Assembly: GCF_020966755.1 (NCBI RefSeq)
Contig: NZ_JAJKFT010000010.1
Span: forward strand, 1 to 64,000
Reading direction: 5' to 3'
Source: Blastopirellula sediminis
Lineage (GTDB): Bacteria > Planctomycetota > Planctomycetia > Pirellulales > Pirellulaceae
Length of the DNA stretch: 64,000 bases
This document shows, piece after piece, positions 9,266 to 17,783 of the stretch (position 1 is the first letter of the stretch; the number at the start of each line of letters is the position of its first letter). The notes under the pieces are model-generated. The model searched no databases. It was not told where the DNA came from and saw only the letters and a list, made by a program, of their open reading frames with translations. Both the position numbers and the translations under genes were made by a program.

Positions 9266-11479
9266 ATGAGCGAGCCGGTCATTCGAGTCGAGGGACTCTC
9301 CCGCACGTTCGGCGATCTGGTCGCCGTCGACGACGTCAGTTTTGAAGTCGGTCGCGGCGCCATCTTTGGTCTGCTCGGTCCGAACGGGAGCGGGAAGTCG
9401 ACGATCATCCGAATGCTCTGCGGCGTGCTCCAGCCAACGGCCGGGGATGCGTCGGTCCTCGGCTTCGACGTACGCACCCAGCCGGAAGAGATCAAACGTC
9501 GCATCGGCTACATGTCGCAAAAGTTCAGTCTCTATAGCGACTTGTCGGTGCAGGAAAACCTCGACTTTTACGGCCGCATCTATGGACTGACCGATCAGCG
9601 TCTGACCGAACGTCGCAAAGCGGTCCTTGATCTGACCGGCCTCGGCGATCGAATCGATCAGTTGGCCGGAACGCTCTCAGGCGGTTGGAAACAACGTCTC
9701 GCTTTGGCCTGTGCTTTGATTCATGAGCCGGAGGTGCTCTTTTTGGACGAACCGACCGCGGGGATCGACCCGGTCGCCCGGCGGCAACTGTGGGACTTGT
9801 TGTTCGAGCTGGCCGCGCAAGGCGTCACGCTGTTCGTAACGACCCACTACATGGACGAAGCGGAACGGTGCACCGACGTCGGCTACATCTTTATGTCGAA
9901 GCTGCTGGTCCTGGGACGTGGCGAAGAGCTGAAACAGCTTCCCGACGTTACTCCCGCAGGGACGAAGCGGCTAGAGATCGACGTCCGTAATCCCTCGGCC
10001 GGGCTCACGAAACTGGTCCACGTCCCGCAGGTGCATGACGCGACGCTGTTTGGCGAGATGATCCACGCCCTGGTCGATGAGTCGTATACGGACGAGCAAC
10101 TTGCCGCCGACCTGGGGACGACGGTCGAAAAGCTTTCGATTCGGGAGATCTCGCCGACGCTGGAAGACGTCTTCGTCACGTTGACCAAGAATGCCGAAGC
10201 GCGACGCAACAACGGCGAACCGGCCGAGACGGTCCGTTTGGACTCAATGATCGCCGACGAGGAAGCGGAGGAAGAGTCGGCGCCCTCCCCTCCTCCGCGC
10301 AAGCAACACAAGTCGACGCTGACCGGCCATTCGACCGACGGCCTGCTGGCGATCTTCGTCAAAGAGATGTCGCACATTCGCCGCCAGCCGAGCACGTTGT
10401 TCTTCATGTTCGTCGTGCCGGTGATGCAGATCTTGATCTTCGGCTACGCGATCGACATTCAAATCGAAAACATCCCGATGGTGGTCTACGACCTGGATGG
10501 TCGGCAGGATAGCCAACGGTTGATCGACGCCTTGGTCAATACGCGCAAGCTAAAGTTAATCGACCGCGTCTATGACGAGGAGAGTTTCCACAGGGCCCTA
10601 TCCTCCGGTCGGGCGAAAGTCGGCGTCCGGATTCCACCAAACTACAGCGATCAGTTGACCCTCGGCCGCCAGGCCGAAATCCAGGTGCTAATCGACGGCA
10701 GCGACTCGCAAGTGGCGACCACCGCCCAAAACGCCGTCGCCTTGCTTGGTTTGAACTTGTCGATTAGCCGCGCGAAAAACGTCGCAAGTGAAGTCCAGCT
10801 TGCGCCTGCGCGCGATAAGTGGGGCGAATTAGCCCTGCCGATCGACGTTCGCCCCCGCTTGCTCTACAACCCCGACCTGGAAAGCGCCCGGTTCTTCGTT
10901 CCTGGCCTGGTTGGGATCATCTTGCAGCTAGTGACCCTCTTCCTGACCGCGTTCGCGATCGTGCGCGAGCGGGAACTTGGCACCCTCGAACAGTTGTTCG
11001 TCACGCCGGTTGGTCGGGCCGGTTTGGTGCTGGGGAAACTGGTCCCCTACTCCATCATCGGCCTGGTCGAAATGCTGCTCGTGCTGACCGTGATGGTCTA
11101 CGTCTTCGGCGTCCCGATCCGGGGCAATTTGCTGCTGCTGACGGCGCTTTCGGCCCTGTTCATCGTCTGCTCGCTCGGCTTGGGATTGCTCGTTTCGACG
11201 CTGGCCAAGACCCAGGTCGCCGCGCTGCAGTTCTCGTTTTTAATCATGCTGCCGTCGGTGCTGCTCTCCGGCTTCATGTTCCCCCGCAGCGAAATGCCGC
11301 TGCCGATCTACCTGATCACGTTTGCGATCCCGGTGACCTACTTCATCGAAATCCTCCGCGGCATCGTCCTCCGCGACGCCGACTTCATCGACTTGATCCC
11401 GTCGATCGCCGGGTTGTCGATCTGCTGCCTGGTGATTTTGACGCTGAGCATCACGCGGTTTAGAAAGCAGTTGGACTAA
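9266..11479 (+). CDS. fused ABC ATPase and ABC-2 permease exporter
   Basis: A 737-residue fusion. The ATPase half (about 1-310) has Walker A GPNGSGKST at 38-46, the signature TLSGGWKQRL near 136-145, Walker B LFLDEPTAGIDP near 158-169 and an H-loop TTHYMDEAE. An acidic-proline linker (about 328-358, EEAEEESAPSPPPRK) joins it to an ABC2-type permease: an N-terminal helix (FFMFVVPVMQILIFGYAI), a large extracytoplasmic loop and a C-terminal bundle of about five helices from residue 540. This resembles the YhiH/YhhJ and YbhF/YbhR/YbhS exporters, which act with HlyD-type adaptors. Substrate unknown; xenobiotic efflux is a plausible inference. A second permease is not present, so the fusion may act as a homodimer. 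Its TAA overlaps the stop of the convergent gene. Confidence 0.9.
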   Translation: MSEPVIRVEGLSRTFGDLVAVDDVSFEVGRGAIFGLLGPNGSGKSTIIRMLCGVLQPTAGDASVLGFDVRTQPEEIKRRIGYMSQKFSLYSDLSVQENLDFYGRIYGLTDQRLTERRKAVLDLTGLGDRIDQLAGTLSGGWKQRLALACALIHEPEVLFLDEPTAGIDPVARRQLWDLLFELAAQGVTLFVTTHYMDEAERCTDVGYIFMSKLLVLGRGEELKQLPDVTPAGTKRLEIDVRNPSAGLTKLVHVPQVHDATLFGEMIHALVDESYTDEQLAADLGTTVEKLSIREISPTLEDVFVTLTKNAEARRNNGEPAETVRLDSMIADEEAEEESAPSPPPRKQHKSTLTGHSTDGLLAIFVKEMSHIRRQPSTLFFMFVVPVMQILIFGYAIDIQIENIPMVVYDLDGRQDSQRLIDALVNTRKLKLIDRVYDEESFHRALSSGRAKVGVRIPPNYSDQLTLGRQAEIQVLIDGSDSQVATTAQNAVALLGLNLSISRAKNVASEVQLAPARDKWGELALPIDVRPRLLYNPDLESARFFVPGLVGIILQLVTLFLTAFAIVRERELGTLEQLFVTPVGRAGLVLGKLVPYSIIGLVEMLLVLTVMVYVFGVPIRGNLLLLTALSALFIVCSLGLGLLVSTLAKTQVAALQFSFLIMLPSVLLSGFMFPRSEMPLPIYLITFAIPVTYFIEILRGIVLRDADFIDLIPSIAGLSICCLVILTLSITRFRKQLD

Positions 11480-12162
11480 CCCGTCTTCCGACGACGCGTT
11501 TTCGTCTTCGGCGTTGCACTCTCCACCAACTCCAGTTTCGGCCGCGGAATCTTGATTCCATAGACGCGGCCGAACTGTTGGTGGAGCTGCATGAAGTTGA
11601 GCTCCAGGAACTGGTAATGGGTCCGCAGGGGCGCCGTCATCAGGTATTTGTTGGCCAGCACTCCCATTTGCTCGTCGTATTCTTTTTGCGAGTGGGAATG
11701 GGCGTAGCAGCGGCCTGGCAAGCGGCGGATGTCTCCGTCGAACTTCGGGCTGACGTGCCACAGTTCGTGGAAGATGGTGATCAGCTTTTCTTGGAAGACG
11801 AGATCCATGAACCGCGGCAGGTAGAACGTCAGGATGTAGAGCATCTCGCGTCCCCGCTCGTCGGCGAGTCTTTGCACTCGGTAGGTCCGTCCGCGGCGTT
11901 TGGTGGTCGCTGAGCCCCCTTCAAAGCGAAGCGGCGTCAGCGAGGCGAAGATCCCGTACGGAACGTCCTTGCGGGCCTGGGCGACGGCGACCGCCATCCG
12001 GCTGAGATCGATATGTTTCAGCTCAGGCGTGCGAACGACCATGTCGGCGACCAATTGGCGCATGCTCCAGGAGAAGTCGAAGCCCTGCTGCGGGTTTCGC
12101 TTCACCAGAGAGATCGGTCGACTTCGCGAAGAGGTCGAAGGTCGCATGCGTGAACCGTCCAT
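11476..12162 (-). CDS. putative zinc metallopeptidase (HELWH motif)
   Basis: A 228-residue basic protein not confidently recognised. It has an HExxH zinc-protease motif in IFHELWHVSP (H132-E-L-W-H136), with possible further ligands in CYAHSHSQKEYDE about 20 residues downstream. The arrangement resembles the putative phage metallopeptidase family (PhageMetallopep-type), but no phage genes surround it. The C-terminus is Lys/Arg-rich (TPKTKTRRRKTG). No signal peptide or membrane helix is seen, so it should be cytoplasmic. The start is uncertain: Met at 12162 or 12147 are both possible, and the first lies only a few bases after the rplQ terminator. Its stop overlaps the stop of the ABC exporter by three bases. 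Confidence 0.6.
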   Translation of the reverse strand: MDGSRMRPSTSSRSRPISLVKRNPQQGFDFSWSMRQLVADMVVRTPELKHIDLSRMAVAVAQARKDVPYGIFASLTPLRFEGGSATTKRRGRTYRVQRLADERGREMLYILTFYLPRFMDLVFQEKLITIFHELWHVSPKFDGDIRRLPGRCYAHSHSQKEYDEQMGVLANKYLMTAPLRTHYQFLELNFMQLHQQFGRVYGIKIPRPKLELVESATPKTKTRRRKTG

Positions 12163-12166
12163 CCAT

Positions 12167-12208
12167 GAAAAAAGCCGTTACACTCCACGTGCGGGAGTAT
12201 AACGGCTT
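12167..12208 (-). terminator. terminator after rplQ
   Basis: A long hairpin pairs AAAGCCGTTA with TAACGGCTTT and, after one mismatch, ACTCC with GGAGT around a 7-base loop (12171-12186 with 12193-12208). On the minus strand it is followed by a T run, so it ends the rpmJ-rpsM-rpsK-rpoA-rplQ transcript. The plus strand also has a weak T run. Confidence 0.85.
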
Positions 12209-12261
12209 TGGTTTGTCTGAGGCAAAGCGAATTGCGGCCGAAAATGGCCGGAAACGCTCGC

Positions 12262-12909
12262 TTACTCGGCCGCGGCGGCTTCGCCTTCGAAGGCCGGACG
12301 CTGGGCGGCTTCGCTGACGCGGTCCCGTTCGTTGCCGACGAATTCGATGATCGCACGCGTACCGGCGTCGCCCAAACGGGGCGTGGCCAGACGCAGAATG
12401 CGGGTGTAACCCCCTTGGCGATCTTCAAACTTCGGAGCGACCTGATCGAACAGGATGTCGACCGCCTGATGGTTGCCCAGCAGGGCGACGCAGCGACGAC
12501 GAGCGGCCAACGCGGGAGCCTGGGCGTTGTTCCAAGCGACGTAGGCGTCGCTCTTGCGCCATTCTTTGTAGGCTTCGTTGACCTTGCCGTTCGAATCGTA
12601 CTTCTGCAGCTTGGTCGCCAACTTCTCGGCGGCGCGAATGCTCGGCAACGCATTACGAGCGATGGTGATCACCTTTTCGATGTACGGGCGAATTTCCTTC
12701 GCCTTGGTGATCGTCGTGATGATGCGGCCCTTGACCTTCGGAACGTTACGGCCGGCGTCCGGCGTATCGGTCGAGAGGTACTCGTAACCCGATTCATTCA
12801 CGTCGTCGCTACGGAGCGAGAGGAGCAGGCTGCTCGCCATGTTCCGCATCATCGCCTTGCGGTGAGGGGACGAACGTCCGAGAACGCGGCCTTTTTTTCG
12901 ATGTCGCAT
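12262..12909 (-). CDS. rplQ: 50S ribosomal protein L17, with insertions
   Basis: Large-subunit ribosomal protein L17, recognised by MRHRKKGRVLGRSSPHRKAM at the N-terminus, TKAKEIRPYIEKVIT in the middle and FEDRQGGYTRILRL near the C-terminus. It is 215 residues long, whereas most bacterial L17 proteins have about 120-130. The excess is mainly two internal insertions (about residues 31-61 and 87-136) plus an acidic, alanine-rich tail. It is the last gene of the ribosomal block and follows rpoA with about 50 bases between, the standard order. A strong terminator follows. Confidence 0.95.
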   Translation of the reverse strand: MRHRKKGRVLGRSSPHRKAMMRNMASSLLLSLRSDDVNESGYEYLSTDTPDAGRNVPKVKGRIITTITKAKEIRPYIEKVITIARNALPSIRAAEKLATKLQKYDSNGKVNEAYKEWRKSDAYVAWNNAQAPALAARRRCVALLGNHQAVDILFDQVAPKFEDRQGGYTRILRLATPRLGDAGTRAIIEFVGNERDRVSEAAQRPAFEGEAAAAE

Positions 12910-12962
12910 GTTACTAACGTCTTGTAAAACTAACCGTGTGAGTTGCGAATAACGGTCGTCGA

Positions 12963-13949
12963 CTAACGAGGCGCCGATTGAACTCGCATTCCCAAGTGCA
13001 GGCCCAGCTCTTTCAGCTTTTCCTTCACTTCGGTCAGCGTCGTTTCGCCAAAGTTACGAACTTCCATCAACTGATCTTCGGTACGGCGAACCAGGTCGCG
13101 GACCGTATTGATATTTTCCGATTCCAAGCAGTTGCTGGCACGCACCGACAGGTGCATCTCGGCCAGGCTCATGTTCAGCTTCGATTCCAGCACCGGATCC
13201 AGGCCGCTCGATTGCGTACGGCTGGGGATGCTGATCTTCGAGCCGAGTTCGTTGTATTGAACGAACGGATTGAGGTGCTTGCGGAGAATCTTCGCCGCTT
13301 CGACCAAAGCGTACTCCGGATGAATCGAACCGTCGGTCCAGATTTCCAGGGTCAGCTTGTCGTAGTTGGTCTTTTGACCAACGCGGGTTTCTTCCACTTC
13401 GTAGCGAACGCGAGTCACCGGGCTGTAAACGGCGTCGACCGGGATGATCCCGATTTCGTGTTCAGCGGTGCTGTGCTCGGTCGCCGGCACATAACCACGG
13501 CCCGATTCGACGACCATTTCCATCATGAATGGAATTTCGCCGGTGATCGTGCAGAGGTGGATGTCTTTGTTGATGATCTCGACTTCCGGATCGCACTGAA
13601 TGTCGGCGCCGGTAATCGTGCAGGGGCCCTGCTTTTCGATCGTGATGACCTTGGTCATCTCGGAGTGCTTTTTGACGACGATCGCCTTGGTGTTCAGGAC
13701 GATCTCTGTCATGTCTTCGACGACGCCCGGGATCGAGGTGAACTCGTGCTGAGCTCCGCGAACCTTAATCTGCGTAACCGCTGCGCCTTCCAGGCTCGAC
13801 AGCAGGATGCGACGCAAGCTATTGCCGATGGTCACGCCGAAACCGCGTTCAAACGGTTCCGCAATGAACTTGCCGTAGGTTTGCGAGAGGGTTTCGGCTT
13901 CGCAATTAACGACGCTCGGCAGTTCCAAACCGCGCCAGCGAATATGCAT
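12963..13949 (-). CDS. rpoA: DNA-directed RNA polymerase subunit alpha
   Basis: Alpha subunit of RNA polymerase, 328 residues. The N-terminal domain carries the assembly motif [21 protein letters not shown] (about 38-58), which binds beta and beta-prime. A linker follows at about residue 245, then the C-terminal domain ([20 protein letters not shown] and [19 protein letters not shown]) that contacts UP elements and activators. All expected parts are present. It lies between rpsK and rplQ; rpsD, which often sits between rpsK and rpoA, is absent from this position. Confidence 0.98.
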   Translation of the reverse strand: MHIRWRGLELPSVVNCEAETLSQTYGKFIAEPFERGFGVTIGNSLRRILLSSLEGAAVTQIKVRGAQHEFTSIPGVVEDMTEIVLNTKAIVVKKHSEMTKVITIEKQGPCTITGADIQCDPEVEIINKDIHLCTITGEIPFMMEMVVESGRGYVPATEHSTAEHEIGIIPVDAVYSPVTRVRYEVEETRVGQKTNYDKLTLEIWTDGSIHPEYALVEAAKILRKHLNPFVQYNELGSKISIPSRTQSSGLDPVLESKLNMSLAEMHLSVRASNCLESENINTVRDLVRRTEDQLMEVRNFGETTLTEVKEKLKELGLHLGMRVQSAPR

Positions 13950-14010
13950 TGGTTCTCTCCGTTCGACGAACTTCGATACAGCTGTGGGGGGGAAGAGGAA
14001 AACGCAGCGA

Positions 14011-14391
<381 letters not shown>

Positions 14392-14466
14392 TGCGCCAAT
14401 CTCCTGATGTGTGAATGTTCGCTTGATCGAGGCCAGCCATCTGACGAAGGCTAACCCACCTGCAGA

Positions 14467-14850
14467 TTAACGCAGGTCCTTCACGCCCTTCTTGCCGGCG
14501 ACCGTCTTCTTCGGTCCCTTGCGAGTACGGGCATTGGTGCGGGTTCGCTGACCGCGAACCGGCAGACCGCGGCGATGACGCAGGCCGCGATAGCAAACAA
14601 TGCGATTCAAACGCTGAATGTTTTGAGCGATTTGTCGGCGGAGCGGACCTTCGACGGTGTATTCCGTTTCCAGCAACCCGGCGATCTTGCTGAGCTCGTC
14701 TTCATGGAGCTCGCCCGCCAAACGGTCTTGCGAGATACCAACCTTCACGCACAGCTCGCGAGCGGTGTGCGGGCCGACTCCGTACAAGTACGTGAGCGAA
14801 ACCCAAGTCGGTTTGTCGTTCGGAATGTCGACACCCATCAAACGGGGCAT
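14467..14850 (-). CDS. rpsM: 30S ribosomal protein S13
   Basis: Small-subunit head protein S13, 127 residues. The N-terminal part has VDIPNDKPTWVSLTYLYGVG with the helix-two-turn-helix RELCVKVGIS, and the C-terminal part has YRGLRHRRGLPVRGQRTRTN and a Lys-rich tail (KGPKKTVAGKKGVK), which reaches the decoding centre and the P-site tRNA in known ribosomes. It follows rpmJ after about 150 bases and precedes rpsK. Confidence 0.98.
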   Translation of the reverse strand: MPRLMGVDIPNDKPTWVSLTYLYGVGPHTARELCVKVGISQDRLAGELHEDELSKIAGLLETEYTVEGPLRRQIAQNIQRLNRIVCYRGLRHRRGLPVRGQRTRTNARTRKGPKKTVAGKKGVKDLR

Positions 14851-15003
14851 AACTCTACTCCTGCCAAGACGCCGAAGCGTCGAAATTGCTCTATGTGTTT
14901 AAAATTGTACGGTTTACGTGCGACAGACAGGCTGCGGATCGGTCCCAGTGCGGGAAATCTCACAACCGGCAGGTCCAGCGCCGCAGAGCGGTAGACCTAT
15001 GGC

Positions 15004-15117
15004 CTAGCCCTGACGTTGCTTGTGGCGGGGATTCTCGCAGATCACGAAAATCCGACCACGGCGGCGGACTACTTTGCACTTGTCGCAGATGCGTTTTACG
15101 CTGGCTCGAACTTTCAT
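15004..15117 (-). CDS. rpmJ: 50S ribosomal protein L36
   Basis: A 37-codon gene encoding L36. The protein begins [20 protein letters not shown] and continues with a cysteine and a histidine in [11 protein letters not shown], the C-C-C-H zinc ribbon (C11, C14, C27, H32). This makes it the zinc-binding form of L36. It is first in the rpmJ-rpsM-rpsK-rpoA-rplQ block, the order common in bacteria, and a candidate promoter lies directly upstream. Confidence 0.95.
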   Translation of the reverse strand: MKVRASVKRICDKCKVVRRRGRIFVICENPRHKQRQG

Positions 15118-15158
15118 CGCCTACAGCTTCCAATCAATGCTTATGGTGGAAGCGAGCC

Positions 15159-15188
15159 AGTATAACGCTCCTCGCGATTGCCTTGCAA
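15159..15188 (-). promoter_or_regulatory. candidate vegetative promoter for the rpmJ-rplQ block
   Basis: Read on the minus strand, TTGCAA (15188-15183) and TATACT (15164-15159) are separated by 18 bases. Five of six -10 bases and four of six -35 bases match sigma-70 consensus. Transcription would start near 15152, about 35 bases before the rpmJ start. Position and strand fit a promoter for the ribosomal genes. Confidence 0.6.
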
Positions 15189-15319
15189 GGCCCTCTGAGC
15201 AGGAAAAGCAAACGGAATGTCTACCCCAATTCCGAGCCGCTCGCCCAGTGGTAACTTGGACAAGTTCGAGCGGCTTTTTCCTGGTTTTCTGGGGATTTTT
15301 GCCAGCATTGCCGCCAGAT

Positions 15320-16738
15320 TTAGAGCCAATCAGCGTACGCTTTTTTCAGGTCGAGCTTGTCCCCGACTTCGGTTTGCAGCACCAGCAGTCGCTGCAAAAG
15401 TGCGGAAATTCGCTCGCGCTGCTCCGGTTTGGCCGCCAGATCTTCCATTTCTTGCGGATCGGCCGTCAGGTTAAACAGCTTTACCTTCCCAATCGTCGGG
15501 TAGAGGATCAATTTGTAGCCGTCGGCGGTGATCATCCGCTGACGTTCCAGGTAGGCGCCATAAATCGCCTCGTATTGGACGTCCCGCTCGCCGTTGATCA
15601 CCGGCAGCAAACTGCGGAATTCGACGTGATCCGGCTTGGCGACCCCAGCGATTTCCAGCGCCGTGGCCATCACATCCTGCAGATAAACCGGCACTTCGCA
15701 CACTTTCCCCTGCGGCAATCCGGGGCCCGAGACCAGCAGCGGCACTCGGACGCTGTGGTCATACATGTTCTGTTTGCCCATCAGCCCATGGTGCCCGCAG
15801 GCCAGACCATGGTCGGCGGTGAAGAAGATATAGGTGTTATCCGCTTGGCCGGTCGCCTTCAGCGCGTCGAGGATGCGGCCGATTTGGACGTCCATGTGCT
15901 CGATAATCGCGTAATACTCGCTGCGATGAACCTGAATCGCATGCGGAGTTCGCGGGAACGGCGCTAGTTTCTCGTCACGCAGACCTTTGCCGGCGCCCAT
16001 CGCTTCTTTTTCGGGATATTCCGGCAGAAAGTCGGCCGGCACGTCGGTTTTGTCGGCCGGGTAGCGATCGACAAAGTCCTGCGGCGACTGCCGCGGATCG
16101 TGCACCGCGTTAAACGCCAGGTACATGAAGAACGGTTTGTCCTGTTTGGCGGCCGTTTCCAGGAAACCAATCGCATCGTCGGCGACCACTTCGCTCCAAT
16201 GTTTGCCGCCGGCCCAGAAACCGCCGAACTTCGGATCGGACGGAGACCAGTAGTCCGTGCCGTCCGCCTGCGGGCGATCATAGCCTTGATCGGTCTGATT
16301 CGGCATGCCGCCGCGGATATGAGCGCTCGTTGCAAAGGCTTTCGCCGCGTCGGCCGGCACATGCCATTTGCCGGTCATGTAGGTGTCGTAGCCGGCCGCT
16401 TTCATGTACTCCGACCAGAATCGCCCAGCGACCCGTTCTTTGTCGGCGGTCTTATAGACCTTTTCTGCATGCCAGACAAAGCGTCCGGTGTTCAGCATCG
16501 TGCGGCTGGCGACGCAAACGGCGCCGCTCCACGATCCCATGTTGTAGGCGTGAGTAAAGCGAGTTCCTTGTTTCGCCAACTGATCCAAATTGGGCGTATG
16601 GACCATCGGGTGCCCGTACGCTCCGACGCATTCGTAGCTGTAGTCGTCAGCGAACAGAAAGAGAATGTTCGGCTTCTCAGCAGCGGAGGCCAGCGACGTC
16701 GTCAGCAAAACGAAGAACAGCGAGGCGATTCTGGACAT
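15320..16738 (-). CDS. secreted sulfatase (choline-sulfatase/arylsulfatase type)
   Basis: Type I sulfatase of 472 residues with a signal peptide (about 1-20, LFFVLLTTSLASAA). Early metal-binding residues are in ILFLFADDYSYE. The catalytic motif is C75-V-A-S-R in SGAVCVASRTMLNTGR, a variant of C-x-P-x-R with alanine in place of proline; C75 would be matured to formylglycine by an FGE or radical SAM enzyme encoded elsewhere. IFFTADHGLACGHHGLMGKQ forms the second metal and substrate motif. The domain order is complete. Planctomycetes carry many such enzymes for algal sulfated polysaccharides; the substrate of this one is not known. The upstream gene ends with its own terminator, so it is transcribed alone. 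Confidence 0.92.
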   Translation of the reverse strand: MSRIASLFFVLLTTSLASAAEKPNILFLFADDYSYECVGAYGHPMVHTPNLDQLAKQGTRFTHAYNMGSWSGAVCVASRTMLNTGRFVWHAEKVYKTADKERVAGRFWSEYMKAAGYDTYMTGKWHVPADAAKAFATSAHIRGGMPNQTDQGYDRPQADGTDYWSPSDPKFGGFWAGGKHWSEVVADDAIGFLETAAKQDKPFFMYLAFNAVHDPRQSPQDFVDRYPADKTDVPADFLPEYPEKEAMGAGKGLRDEKLAPFPRTPHAIQVHRSEYYAIIEHMDVQIGRILDALKATGQADNTYIFFTADHGLACGHHGLMGKQNMYDHSVRVPLLVSGPGLPQGKVCEVPVYLQDVMATALEIAGVAKPDHVEFRSLLPVINGERDVQYEAIYGAYLERQRMITADGYKLILYPTIGKVKLFNLTADPQEMEDLAAKPEQRERISALLQRLLVLQTEVGDKLDLKKAYADWL

Positions 16739-16819
16739 GTCGAACTCTCGGGGCAGGGCGGGGCGGGATAGGAATCCGATCGGAGATTTCCGTTATAACC
16801 GCCAGGGGAGCCGAGGGGC

Positions 16820-16853
16820 AAAAAGAAAACGCCGGCGAATGGCCGGCGTTTTC
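16820..16853 (-). terminator. terminator after the cyclophilin gene
   Basis: A 12-bp stem GAAAACGCCGGC/GCCGGCGTTTTC (16825-16836 with 16842-16853) with a 5-base loop lies 33 bases after the minus-strand stop codon at 16886. Read on the minus strand it is followed by five T. It separates the cyclophilin gene from the sulfatase gene. Confidence 0.85.
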
Positions 16854-16885
16854 GGGCGAAAAGCGGATTTTTCCGGTCGATCAGG

Positions 16886-17491
16886 CTATTTGACCACGCC
16901 GCAGTCGGCAATGGTGATCGTCGCGCGGGTTTTACCCCCTTCTGAACCGAGCGATTCAACCTTCTTCACGACGTCCATCCCCTGCAAAACCCGGCCGAAC
17001 ACGACGTGACGACCGTCGAGCCAGGAGGTTTTGACCGTGGTGATGAAAAACTGCGAGCCGTTGGTGTTCGGGCCCGAGTTGGCCATGCTCAAGACGCCCG
17101 CTCCATCGTGGGTGAACTTGAAGTTCTCGTCGGCAAACTTGGCGCCGTAGATGCTTTCACCGCCGGTGCCGTTACCGTTGGTGAAGTCCCCCCCCTGGAG
17201 CATGAACTGCGGAATGACGCGGTGAAACGTGCTCCCTTTGTACGACAGCGGCACTCCGGAGCGTCCCTTCCCTTTTTCGCCGGTGCAAAGAGCGCGGAAG
17301 TTGGCGGCGGTTTTCGGGACATCTTCACCGAACAAGCCGATCACGATGCGGCCGGCTGGTTGCCCATTGATCGCAATATCGAAAAAGACCTGATCAGTCA
17401 CTTTGCCCTGCGCCGCAGGAACGGTAGGAGCGGCCAACAAGGTCGAAGCGGAAAGAACCGAAAATGCAGCAATCATCGCCAAGCGCAACAT
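16886..17491 (-). CDS. secreted cyclophilin-type peptidyl-prolyl isomerase
   Basis: Cyclophilin that catalyses cis-trans isomerisation of proline peptide bonds, probably in the periplasm. The start at 17491 was chosen because the protein then opens with a signal peptide ([20 protein letters not shown]); an upstream in-frame Met at 17632 would bury it. Active-site residues are seen in [15 protein letters not shown], with the catalytic Arg in HRVIP and Phe/Met/Gln of FMLQGGDF, plus GSQFFITT and the [12 protein letters not shown] loop with Trp. The form is eukaryote-like ([21 protein letters not shown]), as is common in planctomycetes. Length is 201 residues. Confidence 0.93.
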   Translation of the reverse strand: MLRLAMIAAFSVLSASTLLAAPTVPAAQGKVTDQVFFDIAINGQPAGRIVIGLFGEDVPKTAANFRALCTGEKGKGRSGVPLSYKGSTFHRVIPQFMLQGGDFTNGNGTGGESIYGAKFADENFKFTHDGAGVLSMANSGPNTNGSQFFITTVKTSWLDGRHVVFGRVLQGMDVVKKVESLGSEGGKTRATITIADCGVVK

Positions 17492-17783
17492 GAACAACTC
17501 CGGGGAGAAAGTGTGGTGGATTATTGTGGCAGACCTACATTTTGCCTCTTTCCTCCAATTACCGCCAGACGAACCTGGCGCTGCGCGAATTGGAAGTTCC
17601 ACTCCCAACATAGACAAACGCATTTTGATCAATGCCCACCTTTCCCAAATTGAATGACCTAAGCCAGTAAATGAGGAAACGGTAAAGATCGTGAGAATTT
17701 CCGTTGACGACGGTCAGCGGATCGAAGGTCATCGCCTAGAATCGCCCACTGTACGCGTTTCTGAAGGTGATAGAAGTTTGAAT

